A stretch of DNA of 64,000 bases from Saccharina japonica (lineage: Eukaryota > Sar > Phaeophyceae > Laminariales > Laminariaceae). The notes beneath the pieces were generated by a model. That model ran no database searches. It saw nothing but the letters and a program-made list of their open reading frames with translations, and had not been told where the DNA came from. Where the stretch lies: NCBI GenBank assembly GCA_008828725.1, contig MEHQ01001708.1, positions 90,425-154,424 of the forward strand. The letters run 5' to 3'. Positions 10,450 through 21,920 of this stretch are shown here, in pieces (the first letter of the stretch is position 1; the number at the start of each line of letters is the position of its first letter). Made by a program: the position numbers and the translations under genes.

Positions 10450-10592
10450 AATACAGTGCGCGCTCTCAGCAGTTGATTCCGGTTTTTTGCGCCCCGAGCA
10501 AAAACACTAGGAAAGTCCGGCCTGCGTGGGATTCGAACCCCAGCAAGCAAATCTTGAAGGTATTCGAGGGTACACCATCAGACCATTGGGGC
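10450..10592 (-). mobile_element. Rep-B SINE head with truncated body
   Basis: On the minus strand: CGCCCCAATGGTCTGATGGTG (A-box region), GGGGTTCGAATCCCA (consensus B box), then a short body containing CTGCTGAGAGCGC. It looks tRNA-like but the acceptor arm does not pair, so it is a SINE head rather than a tRNA gene. Confidence 0.6.
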
Positions 10593-10745
10593 GACATCAT
10601 ACAATCCCGTAGCATTTTTTTTTCACGTGTCAAAAAAAACTCGAAACAATCCCGCAGCATTTGTTCTTCACGTGTCATGCAAGAGGCCATGAAAAAAAAA
10701 CTTGAACTCAACTCACTTCTTATATTGGATGAATGTGATCGGCCC

Positions 10746-10963
10746 TTAGATGTCGTAGGAGAAGGAAAACTCATCGTCTGCCAAGATGTCGGCGTCATTT
10801 ACGGCGCCGACCAGGTCAACGCCGCCCCACAGGTCGACCCAGTCCTCCATCTCCTCGTCGTCAGGGCCCCATGCCCCCTGCCCCTCGGCGAACCCGTCAC
10901 CGTCCTCGTCCTCGGTCATCTTTCGGCCGGTGGGCCAGTCGAGGCCGGACTTGTCCTCCGCCA
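10746..10963 (-). CDS. Exon 3 (last) of 152-aa acidic protein gene
   Basis: The acceptor TTTTTTCAG ends at 10964. The exon opens TGGCGGAGGAC, completing the split codon G|TG left by exon 2, and runs 218 nt to TAA at 10746-10748. It encodes residues 81-152. The segment is strongly acidic and Trp-containing: LDWPTGRK, then EDEDGDGF at 98-105, DDEEMEDW at 115-122 and a C-terminal DDEFSFSYDI. DEDGDG resembles the start of an EF-hand loop, but position 12 is Gly, not Glu, so calcium binding is doubtful. I do not recognise the family. See exon 1 for the whole model. Confidence 0.65.
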
Positions 10964-11093
10964 CTGAAAAAACGAAAGATGACGAAAAAAGACGAAAATA
11001 ATGGAACAACGGAAGACAAAACGACGACGAAAAAAACAACAACGAGGAAGAGGGAGGAGGGGACGGGGCGGGGTGAGAAGAGAACTCACAGTG

Positions 11094-11190
11094 TTAACCC
11101 TTTTAGAACTCCAGTCCCGTTTTGGGGACAATCCACACTAATTCTAAGTAATTTGTCCCCAAAACGGGACTCTAGTCCTATGAGGGTTAA
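11094..11190. mobile_element. Rep-G TTAA MITE, best copy
   Basis: TTAACCCTTTTAGAACTCCA at the left mirrors TCCTATGAGGGTTAA at the right. Inside, GTCCCGTTTTGGGGACAA and TTTGTCCCCAAAACGGGAC form a second inverted pair. TTAA stands at both edges; about 97 bp in total. It has no coding capacity. Confidence 0.8.
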
Positions 11191-11335
11191 GGGCATGTTT
11201 TGTTATTTTCGAACGTCAGATTTATTGATGGGGGGGAAAAAAAAAACAAGAGACTCGTGAAAAGAGCAAAGGAAATTGACTAGCTCAGGTTAAAAGTGGT
11301 CGATTGTGGGTCTGATTGTTCATTGCTGTAGAACT

Positions 11336-11402
11336 TGACCCATTCAAAACGCTTCCAAGTAGTTTGCCCCAGAATATGTGGAATCAGTTCTTCAGGGGTT
11401 TT
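11336..11402. mobile_element. Rep-G MITE, degraded
   Basis: Keeps ACCCATTCAAAAC, TTCCAAGTAGTTTGCCCC and CAGTTCTTCAGGGGTTTTA; partly deleted. Confidence 0.5.
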
Positions 11403-11440
11403 ACATCCACGTCCAATCTGAACTCTTTCAACGAATTTTT

Positions 11441-11870
11441 TACGAGCCAAGCCGGTCACGCGGGTAGTCTATACAATCGAAAACTTCTCAAGTGTTACTA
11501 GCATTGGTACCCTACGAGCCAAGCCGGTCGCCCGGGTAGTCTATACAATGGACAACTTCAAGTGCTACTATTTAACAGCATTGGTACCCGAGTTTAAATT
11601 CAACCGCCGTGGTGAGATGTAGACTATATTTGCAAAAAAAAAAAATGGAACTAATAACTGAGAGCGCATTCGTATAGCGTGGGTAGGAGGAATTCGACGC
11701 GAGTCAACGAGGGAAGGAAGTCCTCAAGTTTTCTCGCGATAAAAATGCCAGGCACGTACCGTAGGAGGGAGATAGGAAGAGAGCCTACACCAGATTTGAT
11801 TTACGTCTTGAGAGGAAGAGATGGAAAAAAGGGAAGATATTGAATGGGATGAGAAAAATATATATATTTT
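11441..11870 (+). mobile_element. Rep-B SINE, diverged, head duplicated
   Basis: The head block ACGAGCCAAGCCGGTC occurs twice (about 11441 and 11514), with GTAGTCTATACAATSGA after each. The B box has decayed (GAGTTTAAATTC). The body is recognisable: GAGAGCGCATTCG, CGCGATAAAAATGCC, GAAGATATTGAATGGGATG. Confidence 0.65.
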
Positions 11871-12078
11871 TGTGTATGGGATGGAGCACGAGAGTTACAA
11901 TTAGCAAGGCAGACAATTTAGTAGTATTAATAGTTGGGAACAGGAGTAACCGACAACATTTGTCTCGAATGCCTGGCTAGTGGTAACATGGTTGTAAGAC
12001 TTTACGTACTGACTTTTTTTTTTTTTTGTCCATCCCATTAATTATGTTCGCTCTTCTTTTCTCTCTCCCTCTTTGGTC

Positions 12079-12163
12079 TTAACTTTACAACTGGTCCAAC
12101 GAATTTGGGGACAACCTACTTGGAATTAGTGTGGGAACATTTTTTCAGTTTTGTATGGGTTAA
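12079..12163. mobile_element. Rep-G MITE inside a SINE
   Basis: Between TTAA at 12079 and 12160: ACAACTGGTCC, TTTGGGGACAACCTACTTGG and CAGTTTTGTATGGGTTAA. Confidence 0.65.
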
Positions 12164-12247
12164 CCCCTTAAGAACTGGTCCCCCGTTTTTGGGGAAAAAC
12201 TACTTGAAATTAGTGTGGGAAAAGTTTTTTAGTTCTGAATGGGTTAT
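12160..12247. mobile_element. Rep-G MITE, second, back to back
   Basis: Starts TTAACCCCTTAAGAACTGGT and ends TTAGTTCTGAATGGGTTAT. It shares TTAA 12160-12163 with the copy to its left. Confidence 0.7.
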
Positions 12248-12559
12248 AACTCAGATCCGGCGTCAGTAAGCAGGGTGTTCTCCCTTGTCCCCACTATACG
12301 GCGGAACGTGCCTCGCATTTTAGTCGGGCATATCTTAGCTCTTTCTTCCCTCGTCGACATGCGTCAGATATGTGAACACACACACAGATACACAGATACA
12401 ATTTACAATTTACGACTTGATAGAAAGATCATATAAATACGTACTCCATTGCAACGTAGGATCATCGTGTTGTGAGCACAGCTTGTTTTAGCTTTGTGTA
12501 CCATGGTAGTGGGTTAGTGAGAGCACACAACCTGTCCCTTTCAAAATGATGAAGCGGCA

Positions 12560-12650
12560 CGACACTGGGTGCGCTGGATGTCGACCGGTACGGAAAGTGT
12601 TTATTTTGTGTGTTTTCACACTGGCGTTTTTCTTCAACGCGGCAACATCC
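12560..12650 (+). mobile_element. Rep-A element, short diverged 3' remnant
   Basis: CACTGGGTGCGCTGGATGTC and following bases match the Rep-A 3' end weakly. Confidence 0.4.
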
Positions 12651-13487
12651 AGCACATTGCCGATATTTTATCCCATACTCGTGGAGATAATTGTGGTCCC
12701 AAAATCGCGACAGGAAAAAGCACATTGAATTTAATCTGGTCAGCAGAGCGACAAAATGCTGCAGTGTCATCATGTGATCGGTACGACAGACACGACATTT
12801 AACACGTTGAAAGAGAGAATGATCGAGAGATTAAAAAAAAATGTGTCGTGCCAATCCGAAAGAGATGTGGCAAGACAAGAAAACCAATTGAGGAAAATAC
12901 CCCGCAATAAAAAAATACCACTGTCCCTTAATATAGGCATCATTTACACATTAAAATTAAATTAAAATGGTGCTTATATTACGTGAGAGAGTGGTATGTA
13001 TTCAAGGCTTTGTTTTAAAGGAAAAAAAATGATAAACCAAAACCCAGCACGAGCGAATGCGACTATAAATAGCGGGCATCCGAGACGTACATGGGGAAAA
13101 TGATTTCTCTCGTACCTTCTACTTTGTACTTCGTAGTACCCGTTCGTGTGTGGTACATACGGAAAAACGCACCTATTCGTACATTTTAGACGACTATTAA
13201 TACCGTCTGTCCGATCCACACCAGAAGTTTACCCGATGTGTGGAGTCACTTTGATCGGGGCGTCCATTAAATACACTGCAGCATTGAATTGCATTTTAAG
13301 CGTCAACGGAATGAAAATGAATGCAGGAATTGTGGGCAACGGTTGTTACTCGACGGTGTCGATCGATTCTGCAGCAAATGTTGTGGCCGAACATTGTGGA
13401 AGTATATACCTGCAGCAGAGTCCTCACGGAAAAACTGTGTGGGTTTTTTTTTCTCGGACAGGAGGCATACCAGCTCGTTTTAGAGCT

Positions 13488-13679
13488 TATGAGTTTTTTG
13501 TTTTTGTTATTGGTATTGGTTTAAGTTTATGTTTATTGATTTCTTCATACGACCTTCTTTCTATTTATTTAAGTATGGAATTTTTGTCGCTTATTTTTTA
13601 TGTGTTAGCGGCGTGGAAAAAGAATTCGTATTTTTCTGCTGAGGCTGGGTTAAAATATTTTATTACGAGTATTTCAGGA
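13488..13679 (+). pseudogene. nad2: Nuclear copy of mitochondrial nad2 (fragment)
   Basis: An AT-rich stretch of about 190 bp translates in one frame to an internal piece of NADH dehydrogenase subunit 2 (complex I, inner mitochondrial membrane). The diagnostic order is LISSYDLLSIYLSMEF, then FYVLAAWKKNS, then FSAEAGLKYFI, which matches the Nad2 core pattern SSYDLLSxYL-E-SLxFYVLAA-K-S-FS-EAGLKYF. Nad2 is normally 450-500 residues; about 64 are present. The flanks have neither Nad2 homology nor mitochondrial base composition, and the piece lies in intron 2 of the minus-strand gene. I therefore read it as a mitochondrial-to-nuclear insertion, not a working gene. An assembly chimera is the alternative. 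Confidence 0.85.
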
Positions 13680-14059
13680 TACAAAAGTACCGTTCGTGAG
13701 AAACTGCGTTGTGGGCACCACAATACAGAACTAACTATTATCATGTGTACGGTTAGCCACTGCAACCACAATCTGTTCATGTTACCACAGCCAAGCCTTC
13801 CAAGTTTTGTTCCGCTGAGACGTATTTGTTATTTGCTATTCGTTTGAACGTTGTCATCGACAGCAACAACGGAGTAATCGCATCAGTCACAACATTTTCA
13901 GCCAAAACAGGCCAAAACGTACTCGTTACGATCATGGTACGAATGATGACAAATATACACCGATTTAAGAAAGCAAATTTATTTTTTGTTTGTGTGGATT
14001 ATGTGTTTTGAGGTCCGATAACAAACGGCTCAAAGACCGTAGTGGAGAGAGAAAGTGCT

Positions 14060-14370
14060 TCGAGATTTCTCGCAAATAAACCATAACTGCGGTCACACTG
14101 TTAATTTCTTGCAAACAAAACATTAACTGCGGTCACACTAGAAAGACTCTGCTAATTTTTGTTTGTCGCCGTATTGTTTTGGTAGGTCTACTTTTGGACG
14201 GGAGAGAGGAAGCGCCTCGAGCTTTCCCGAAAACAAAACATAACTGCGGTCACACTTGTTACTTTCTCGCAAACACATACCTGCAGTCACAATGTTATAG
14301 AAAAAAGACACTGCTACGTTCGTACGAAGTTTATTTTTGTCGCCGTATTTTTTTGGTTCGTATACTTGTC
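14060..14370 (+). repeat. Two-unit tandem repeat (~165 bp) with sub-repeats
   Basis: CAAAACATAACTGCGGTCAC recurs four times in all (one reads ACATACCTGCAGTCAC). The longer unit ending TTTTTGTCGCCGTATTTTTTTGG occurs twice. It lies in intron 2. Confidence 0.7.
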
Positions 14371-14760
14371 TACGCCTGTCTTAAGTGTCAACACGGTGCT
14401 GTACGCGAAGAGGTTTTGTTCAAAGCGTGTTCCCGAGATATAAGCAAACGCTCAAAAACAATTGCGAAAAGCACGCTTCGAGCTGTTTCAACTGATCCAA
14501 CCATCACAACCGCCAGTTGAGAATACTTTTACTGCTACGTCGCTACGTCCTGCTGTGCTGCTTCTCACAAGTTTTTCGAACACACGCAGGTGTGTGAGGA
14601 ATTCCGCCGCACGGAGACACTCTACTTTCTGGGAGCATCAATGAAGGGCCGTCGGTTTGCATCAATATGGAACACAAACATCCGTGCAGAGGGTAATACC
14701 GCAAACACATGTTTCCCTGCGCCGACAAAAACTACTTAAGAGCGGCACCTCAAACTACTG

Positions 14761-14846
14761 TTAACCCATTCAGAACTGAAACAAAATGTCCCACACTATT
14801 TCCCAGCAGTTTGTCTCCAAAGTCGAGGGACCAGTTCTTAAGGGGC
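14761..14846. mobile_element. Rep-G MITE, one end decayed
   Basis: TTAACCCATTCAGAACTGAA, CCCACACTATTTCCCAGCAG, GGGACCAGTTCTTAAGGGG; the right TTAA has been lost. Confidence 0.65.
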
Positions 14847-15257
14847 GAAGGCCCGGGTTCCAGGCGAAAAATATAGGGGTCCACCATTAATACGATGTAA
14901 CCGCCGTCTCTATGTAACACCTGCTGTACTTCGCGTAAGCGGCCGTTTTCATTTTCCGGCCACAAACTTGGGGCGCGCGCTCCCTTCGAAGACCATAAAT
15001 AAAAACCCTTGGCATCATACGATAACCCCCCCCTTTTTACCGCGGTGCTACATTCAAGCTCGACAGGAAAACGATAACGAGGAAGTTGCCATACAAGGGG
15101 TTGATAAATAGGTATCCCCTGTCTCATGTAGCACTCAAGGCACCGTTTTGTGGAGACATGACAAAATGATTTTCAATAACCTACTCGTATAAATATACAT
15201 GAAATCAGCGGGGGACACTTTTCTTATGCAACCTCTTTTGAGGTAGGGATCATTTAC

Positions 15258-15318
15258 CTTCTGTTGTGACGTCTGCCTCCGGCGCGATTTTCGCCGCGTC
15301 TTCAATCGAGGAGACGAC
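15258..15318 (-). CDS. Exon 2 of 152-aa acidic protein gene
   Basis: A 61-nt internal exon bounded by acceptor GGGTATACAG (ends 15319) and donor AAG|GTAAATG (GT at 15257-15256). It starts in phase 0, as exon 1 requires, and ends one base into a codon, as exon 3 requires. It encodes residues 61-80, VVSSIEDAAKIAPEADVTTE. The agreement of both phases is the main reason for linking it to exons 1 and 3. Being short, it could be a chance fit. Confidence 0.55.
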
Positions 15319-18300
15319 CTGTATACCCAAAAAAAAATGTAACGCGGTAAGGGGGAAACAGAGAGCGAGGGAGGGAGGGAGGCATGGTCATTAATAACAG
15401 GCTACGAAAAACCTATATTTAAGCTTCAAACGGTAAAACGGGGAAACAGACCAGGAGGTAGGAAGGCGTGATCATCAATAACGGCTACAAAAAAAAATCT
15501 AGACATAATGGTTACGGTGACGGGGGAACAGCCTAAGAGGGGGGGGGGGAGGAATTATCATTAATAACGGCTAATATATATTTAGACTAATTTAATACTA
15601 TCGGACACAATGACTTGCTTTCAATTGTTCGTGCGATAATATAGCGGTGACGAGTATAACGCTTTTGGAACCGCCAACATTATCCGCACACGACAAAATG
15701 TAGTTCCAGGCATATATACGACGTTTGGAGGAGCGCCTGGAAGCGGTGCGTCCAATTGGGACTCCTACGAAGGTACATATATACATATATACGTAAAAGT
15801 TGGGGTGTGTTTCAAAAGGCACACATTAGAGGCGGTACTTGCGCTGAACCTCTTCAGTCACCGCCGGAGTAAATTTGTGTCTTTGGATTCTTCACAGGTA
15901 TTTTATAGTCTATTTTATACCTGGTACGGTACGCATGTTTTATCTTCGCCCTCCTCTCAATGCTCCCTATCGATAAATCAGATCAGAGTTGTCTAAATTA
16001 GAGCAGGGTCTGCAAGCCCACCCCCCTATTTGACGGTACACGCTTTTCATGAGTTTACAGTGTTATTTTGTTCCCTCGTCGACTCTGAGATATATACCTG
16101 GTATGTTCCCCTACCGCTTGTATGATACCTACACTCCCTCGCTAAATCTGTGGCAAAAATGATTGGCCGGCTACCGCAACACAACAGACAGCAGCTTTTC
16201 ATGAAAATCAAAACGAAAGCGCACTACTCGTACGTGATGGGTTCAGAAAAAACACGTAGAGTGACTCGCGTGTATATATACGTGCGTACGTGTTGGGAAA
16301 AAACCAAAGACCACGAAAACAAAATGTCTTGCTCCGTAGATATTTGGGCAGATATCATGTGCCGTACTCAGGCGCCTCGAGATACAAACGTAATTGCTGG
16401 TGGTCTGCTTGAACCAGCCGAGTCAGGGATTTATCGTTGGAAACACGTCTGGATGACATTACGTGGTAGGTACGTGGTAAAAAGCTGCAAACGAGTGGCT
16501 GCGAGGCAAACACCATAGGATGCGGTCTTGGCTTTAGTTTTTTTTAGAGAGAGCCAAGCGCATCGTGAGAATCACACCCTCCATGATGCAAAGCCGGATC
16601 TTGGTAAAACGGGATGCTTGACACACAATATCGACTTTCGTGAACGCAAGGCAACGGGAGGTTTGCTCCCGGATAACATTTAGCGTGCTTCTCCTGTAAG
16701 AGTATGTGCTTGTAGCGTCGACTACGGCTGCGGTTCACACATCCTTGTACCAGCTTCAGCTATTAATACTACAGACACACCGATGTGAGAGAAGAAAATA
16801 CACCAAGGGATACTGCTGCCGTGCACCGGTACTGGTGTATCTGGCACAACAAGACTAAACAACTCAAGGATTGGGTAATATATGGGACTCATAGAAAGTT
16901 TGGGATACAGCCGCTGAAGCAGTGGTGCCGCTTTTGAACAAGATTTCGAAATTTCGGTACAACGCCTATTCGACACGATTGGAGTTCACGGAACCTTTCC
17001 CAAGCTTCAAAAACAAGAAGAGTATTTTTATTTTTCTTTGTCACCTACTCAGTGCAAAATCGATTGTAAAAGTGGAAACAAATGTAGTTTTTGGAAACAC
17101 TATCCAAACTGTTCCTTCTATCGTACGAGTATAAAGATGTATGATGCGACATACTAAAGAGCCCCAGCTACGTACGCAAAGCTAAAATATATATATATAC
17201 TTAACAACGGCTCTTTACAGTTTGCAAAAAGCACGGAACACGACGATTTTGGCTTGGAGGCCACAAAAGTGTTCTGTTGGCAAGAGCTATCTCTTGCTTA
17301 CCCCGTGCGAACAACGAAACTACCCCGTGCACAGGCGGCTTTTATGTACCCCGGAACTGGAACGGAGTATTTACCGAAACAAGGTAGTGTTGAATTGATT
17401 TGGATTGCGAAATGGCACGAGTGGGCGTTCAGGAAGGACTCTTAGTGAGCATGTGCACATGTGTAGATGGAGCACAGATCACAACAGTCTCCTGAGGGCG
17501 AACTGAAAGCTTTCAAGCTTCAGCTTCGCAGGGACGTAAAAAATCCTCGAACGAGCGAAACTGAATGACTTGATGCTACACCCCTAGGGAGTTATTATAT
17601 AGCTGCAAGATTACGGAGTCAACCCGTAATCTCGATATGGTACCACGATAATTAGAGCCATATTTCGTTTTATGCAGCGCTTAACTTAACCACAGCGGTA
17701 CAAAATCAGACAGGGTACATATATTAATAGCGATGTAGTATCGGCAACATGAAATCGGGGGAAGGGATGTGTGTACGTACAGCCACATGGGGACATAAGA
17801 GACGCGCACGCACACGGGTCATACAGAGAACTTGAGAGTGCCGCATTATCTTTTCGTATTGACAAATGAGATGCATGACATGTATTACGAGTCTCGGTTC
17901 ACATGTTTACACTTGCCGTGACTGGGGCGCGAAAATGGTTGGAGTACATCGTTGCTTCACGAACGTAACAGAATGCAAGGAATGGACCCCAAACACGCGT
18001 GCGAGATCTCCCACAGAAGGAGACATAAGCAAGAAGATGTCACTTCTTAGAACAAGCGTCACGGACGGCCCCTGAGGATAATTTTGCTTGTAATCTATCG
18101 TGAGGAATACGTGGGTATATGTCATGGATGGCAAACTTTGAATTGCAGACCAGGTTATCGCCTAAAAAAAATATACCCGAAATTATATTTCTTCCCCTAC
18201 AGTACGACGTAGAGGGTGGGAGCAGGGTGCCAAATGGGATCAGCTCCGGGTGGGAGCAAGGGTAAAGATGGTGCAAAAGTACGTGCAGATCTAACAGCCC

Positions 18301-21300
18301 ACAGCACGTACGTGCGATTATACGGCTGGTGGAAATGTATTGAAATACAATTACGCCTGTACCCTGGTAAGTTGTACGCGTATCAAGGGCGATTGAATCT
18401 AGAAAGTTCCATCGCGGGGACGGTCATCTTCGTGAGGAATGGGCGCGAGTACATGGGGGAAAAAAGGTGCAAACCCCGATTTTATTGTTCACACAGAGAC
18501 ACGCCCATGGATTCTGCAGCTTTGGATTTGGGAATCGTATACAGGTACAGCATGTACGTCCTGTCCTGCACAAGGACAATAAATCAAAACGCAGCAAACG
18601 AGCGCGATCAAAGCATGACACAGCTTGCAAAGTTTCGACGGGAATCTTCGATATCACAGCTGTTTGAAATGTAGTGTATTGTAGGTAACATCAGTGCACG
18701 AGTAAAAGCGCGGCAGCAGTACAGTGGGCGGTCAACGGCTCGTCAGGCACTCACCACACTGCTGAGCTTCATTTTCCATCATGACATCACTCCATGCACA
18801 AATAAGCACAGCAAGCACATGACCAACGAAGTGCTTGGCCTCCCACAGTTAGCGAAGGGAGTGCGCGACCAAGGAGTGATGCTCGGCCTCCCACTACCGG
18901 CATAAAAATACGAGTGTTGTTTGTCGTTCGTGCAGTACATTCTTCACGAACTTTAATATTTGAAGGGAAGAAATCAGTACGTAGTATCTGTTCGGTGAAA
19001 TAAATCGCACTTTTTCTGTACGTTATTACATCGCGGTGATCGAATCGGGGCAGCATTAAATACCCCCCCGCTTCGTGCAGGAGAAGGATACAATCGACAG
19101 ATCCAAACGTAAGGTGAAAAGTTTGTCGAGCGAGAACAATAGTAGGTTGGCCGCGGTGTGCTGCTGTCCACCCAGCCACTAGGCAGCGCCGCGCTACGCC
19201 ACGCTCTACAAGATGACGTCAGGCACCCTTTCGAGCACACCCAAGCTTGGCACACCTCCAAAATAGCCAAATATCACGGTATTTTCATTTTACAGGCGCT
19301 AAAACTCTCATCTCTATTTCGTAACTTCCTAAAATCGTCAGAAGGTACGGAGAAGTGGGGTAAATAAACTGGGCAAACCAATCTTTCGAGTGGAAGCCAC
19401 GCATGACGAAGCTAAACACAGCAGCACTGGAGGCTCTGACACCGATCCATCATCATTTTATTTGAGCTCTCACGCTGCTGAGGGGATCGGGGGGGGGGGT
19501 TATAAATCGCGCGTACTAAATTGTCCGCTACGCAGTATATACTGCCGTAGTAACTGCAGTTACTTGATGGGTCACTCGCAAGAAGAGTTTGCAGCAACAC
19601 ACGGAATACGAAAATCATTTCACTACTGCTGCAGTTTATCGTGCGTAGAGTCCATCGCTTGGACGGGAACATAAAAATCCAGGCCTGTCTGCACTGTAAT
19701 TTGCAAAAGACAGCAGCACATCAATCATCGCGAATGAATCCAAAATTATATATTACACCACTGATTCGCAACATATACATGAAAGTAATACTAATTCCTA
19801 TTTTTTTTGAAAAAAATATATTTGGAAATTTTGGAAAAAAGTTGCTCGATAAGAACGACCCTAAAGGTCTTCGACAAAATTTCGGAAAAGAGCTGAACCA
19901 GGTACGTAAAAAGTTTAGTACGGGGTACTCGTCATTGATTTATTGTTATGGTCCCCGAACAACCAATTGCCGAGGCCTACGAAGCGAACACAGCTTTACT
20001 GCGTAGGTTTTGCTGCCTGCAGGAGCGCTAGGGGAGCACCGGTTCTCGTGCAGTCAGAGTCCGGCCGAAATACTTCTGCAGCAATCAGGGGGAAGTGTTA
20101 CAGCAACACTTGTTGCGATTCGCTGAATTTAATCGGCGTATACCACTGCATGTTCAGATGTATACATACGCACGTACGTTGTACCTGCCGCGGGAAAGGA
20201 ATGGCGGGCTAGTTCGCGAAACTCGTAAATAATGTGTTTCTCATATAAATCCAACTGTTTTTTCCACGAAGGAGATGTGAGAGGACGAACATTTTGGTTG
20301 ACGGCATATCGGGATATACGTTTGGGGAAAAGTTTTTCTTACGTACCCGTACGTAGCGCTCTGTTGTTGGGCGAACCACAGCAGCAGTTAATAGACGGGA
20401 CGGCCGTGCCTGAGACCGATTTACGCCGGTTATTATATCAACTAAAAACAAGCTATGTGCACCAGAGCCGCTTGGTATAGAGAACCAAGATGCAAAGAGC
20501 GAGCGCTCGTCAGCGCGGGCGAGACTGTCTGCGCACTTCATGACCAGTAACCACCACGAAGATCTCACGAAGTGAGGCCAAATCACAAAAAAAAGAGAAG
20601 AGAGCATCATGAGACCCCTATAAATTAAAAAAATTCTTTTTGACATGAAAAATTGCAAAAATTGCCAATTGTTACATAAAAATGTAGATATATCTGGTCT
20701 CCATGTTACACCAGTATAAACTCACACACCGGTGACAAAACAATAATATATTGGGTATACAAAACATCTATAATACAAACCTCGACGACACAGCAGTATA
20801 AAACAAATAAATATGTTTTTTGAAGAGATACGAGTACCCTTTCGTTTTTGAAGGCACGAGGGATGGAAGAGAGATCGAGAATCGCTCGGTTCACAGATAA
20901 ACCGAATGGCACGCGGGGTAACCAAGAGCAGGCAATGAATGCGACAACGCGATCACGAGGACTGCTGTGGAGAGAGCGTATACGGTAGACAGGATTTGTA
21001 GCTGGCAACTGGATTATGATCCGATGGGAGGGGAAGGCCATATTTCGGTCAAGATTGTTGTGTGGAATCAAACGGTTCGAATCAACGACAACAAACAGCA
21101 TATACGATCGTCGAGACATCCGTACTCGATACAATCAGCACGCACAGTGATGAGGCTGTGCTAACTACTGTGTCAAATCCAATTACGATCAACATACGAA
21201 TAGAGGATTATACATTTAGACTAAAGGGGGAAAAGTGACACACCACGCCGCGCAAGTCTCGAGCTTGTCAGCCTCACGCTTTCTCGCGAAAGAGGAAAAG

Positions 21301-21544
21301 GAAGAATCGACAGCTTTTTACTCGCTCGCAGCGTTCAACTACTGTACATACAAGCTGTCCCAGCTACGCTAGCGAGCGCGGGCGACGGCAGACAGAAGCA
21401 CACCGCCATCCAAAACAAAAAGATACGCGCAAAGAGCGAACACACACATATATCAGGCGAGACAGGGCGAGACAAAAACAAAGCAGCTGTCCTGAAAGCA
21501 ACACTAATCTCAAGTAAAAACAGGTGAAACTAAAGTGTACTCAC
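15319..21544 (-). other. Intron 1 of the acidic-protein gene (6226 bp)
   Basis: Donor CAC|GTGAGTAC at 21544 and acceptor TATACAG at 15319. Several open frames of 60-150 codons on both strands (for example ending at 16518, 17445, 18674 and 20480) lack starts, splice signals or recognisable domains and may be chance. Further small exons of this or another gene cannot be excluded. Confidence 0.5.
15335..15600 (+). repeat. Three-unit tandem repeat, ~90-100 bp
   Basis: Units share ACGGTRAxxxGGGGAAACAG, a G-rich middle, then ATCATYAATAACGGCTA. The array lies just upstream (in gene sense) of exon 2's acceptor. Confidence 0.65.
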
Positions 21545-21724
21545 GTGCGCGGTGGCTGCGCTTTCGCGAAGGTTCGACGTTCGCGCTCCGGCTGAGGCGA
21601 CGTTGGAGGCGCGGTCGAGAGGGCTGATCGGCGACAATCCGATAAGCACTCCCATCATCAAGCACCCTAGCAGCACCGAGAGAGCGGTGTTCCTCGACAC
21701 GGACCCGTTGTTACCGAAAGCCAT
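21545..21724 (-). CDS. Exon 1 of a secretory/membrane-leader acidic protein
   Basis: ATG at 21724 sits in ACCATGGC, a good eukaryotic start context. The exon is 180 nt (60 codons, phase 0) and ends at donor CAC|GTGAGTAC. With exons 15258-15318 and 10746-10963 it gives an uninterrupted 152-residue protein; both junctions agree in phase. Residues 1-13 are polar with one Arg, 14-30 (ALSVLLGCLMMGVLIGL) are hydrophobic, and 31-60 are Ser/Ala/Arg-rich. This fits a signal peptide or signal anchor, possibly followed by an organelle-transit-like stretch (inference). The C-terminal half is acidic. I recognise no family, catalytic motif or partner, so no function is assigned. The plus strand is also open here but lacks splice support. 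RNA evidence would settle the model. Confidence 0.65.
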
Positions 21725-21920
21725 GGTAAAAAGAGGGGAGGGCGAAGAGGAAAAGGTAGGGGAAGAAGATACAGGACGAGGTGTGGTGGTGGGGGAGGCT
21801 ATCAGGAACGGGGATCGAGGAGTACTGGAAGCAAGGGGGGAGGTGTCTGGGTGACGAGGAGAGTGAGGAATATCGCACTCTTCCTTGGTTGGGTACGGGT
21901 TTTTTTTTGTTTTTTTTTAG
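21725..21920. other. 5' flank of the acidic-protein gene
   Basis: Purine-rich on the plus strand. It should hold the minus-strand promoter; no clear TATA box is seen. Confidence 0.4.

Larger units (their letters stand above)
12018..12372 (-). mobile_element. Rep-B SINE split by two Rep-G MITEs
   Basis: The 3' part (CCATCCCATTAATTATGTTC, then TTTGGTCTTAAC) and the 5' part (TTATAACTCAGATCCGGCGT to CCTCGTCGACATGCG) are separated by 12079-12247. Joined, they match other SINE copies; no tRNA head is visible. Confidence 0.7.
10964..15257 (-). other. Intron 2 of the acidic-protein gene (4294 bp)
   Basis: Donor AAG|GTAAAT at its upstream (high-coordinate) end and acceptor TTTTTTCAG at the other. 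It contains Rep-G MITEs, SINEs, the nad2-like fragment and tandem repeats listed separately. Other stretches (12.4-13.4 kb, 13.7-14.0 kb, 14.4-15.2 kb) hold nothing I can name. Confidence 0.6.

Noticed and set aside
10515..10592. Intact tRNA gene
   Set aside because: Good B box, but acceptor and T stems do not pair and a SINE body follows; it is a SINE head.
14750..15127. 125-codon minus-strand frame near exon 2
   Set aside because: Overlaps a Rep-G MITE at its end and has no recognised domain.
18216..18674. 152-codon plus-strand frame in intron 1
   Set aside because: Reads protein-like, but two other frames over the same bases look equally so. No domain or splice support; about one such frame is expected by chance in 10 kb at this base composition.
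20232..20480. 82-codon plus-strand frame and its upstream open stretch
   Set aside because: No recognised domain; upstream junction unclear; kept only as a remark under intron 1.
21552..21854. 100-codon plus-strand frame over exon 1 of the minus-strand gene
   Set aside because: The antisense reading has the ATG context, hydrophobic leader and phase-matched splice sites; this is its shadow.
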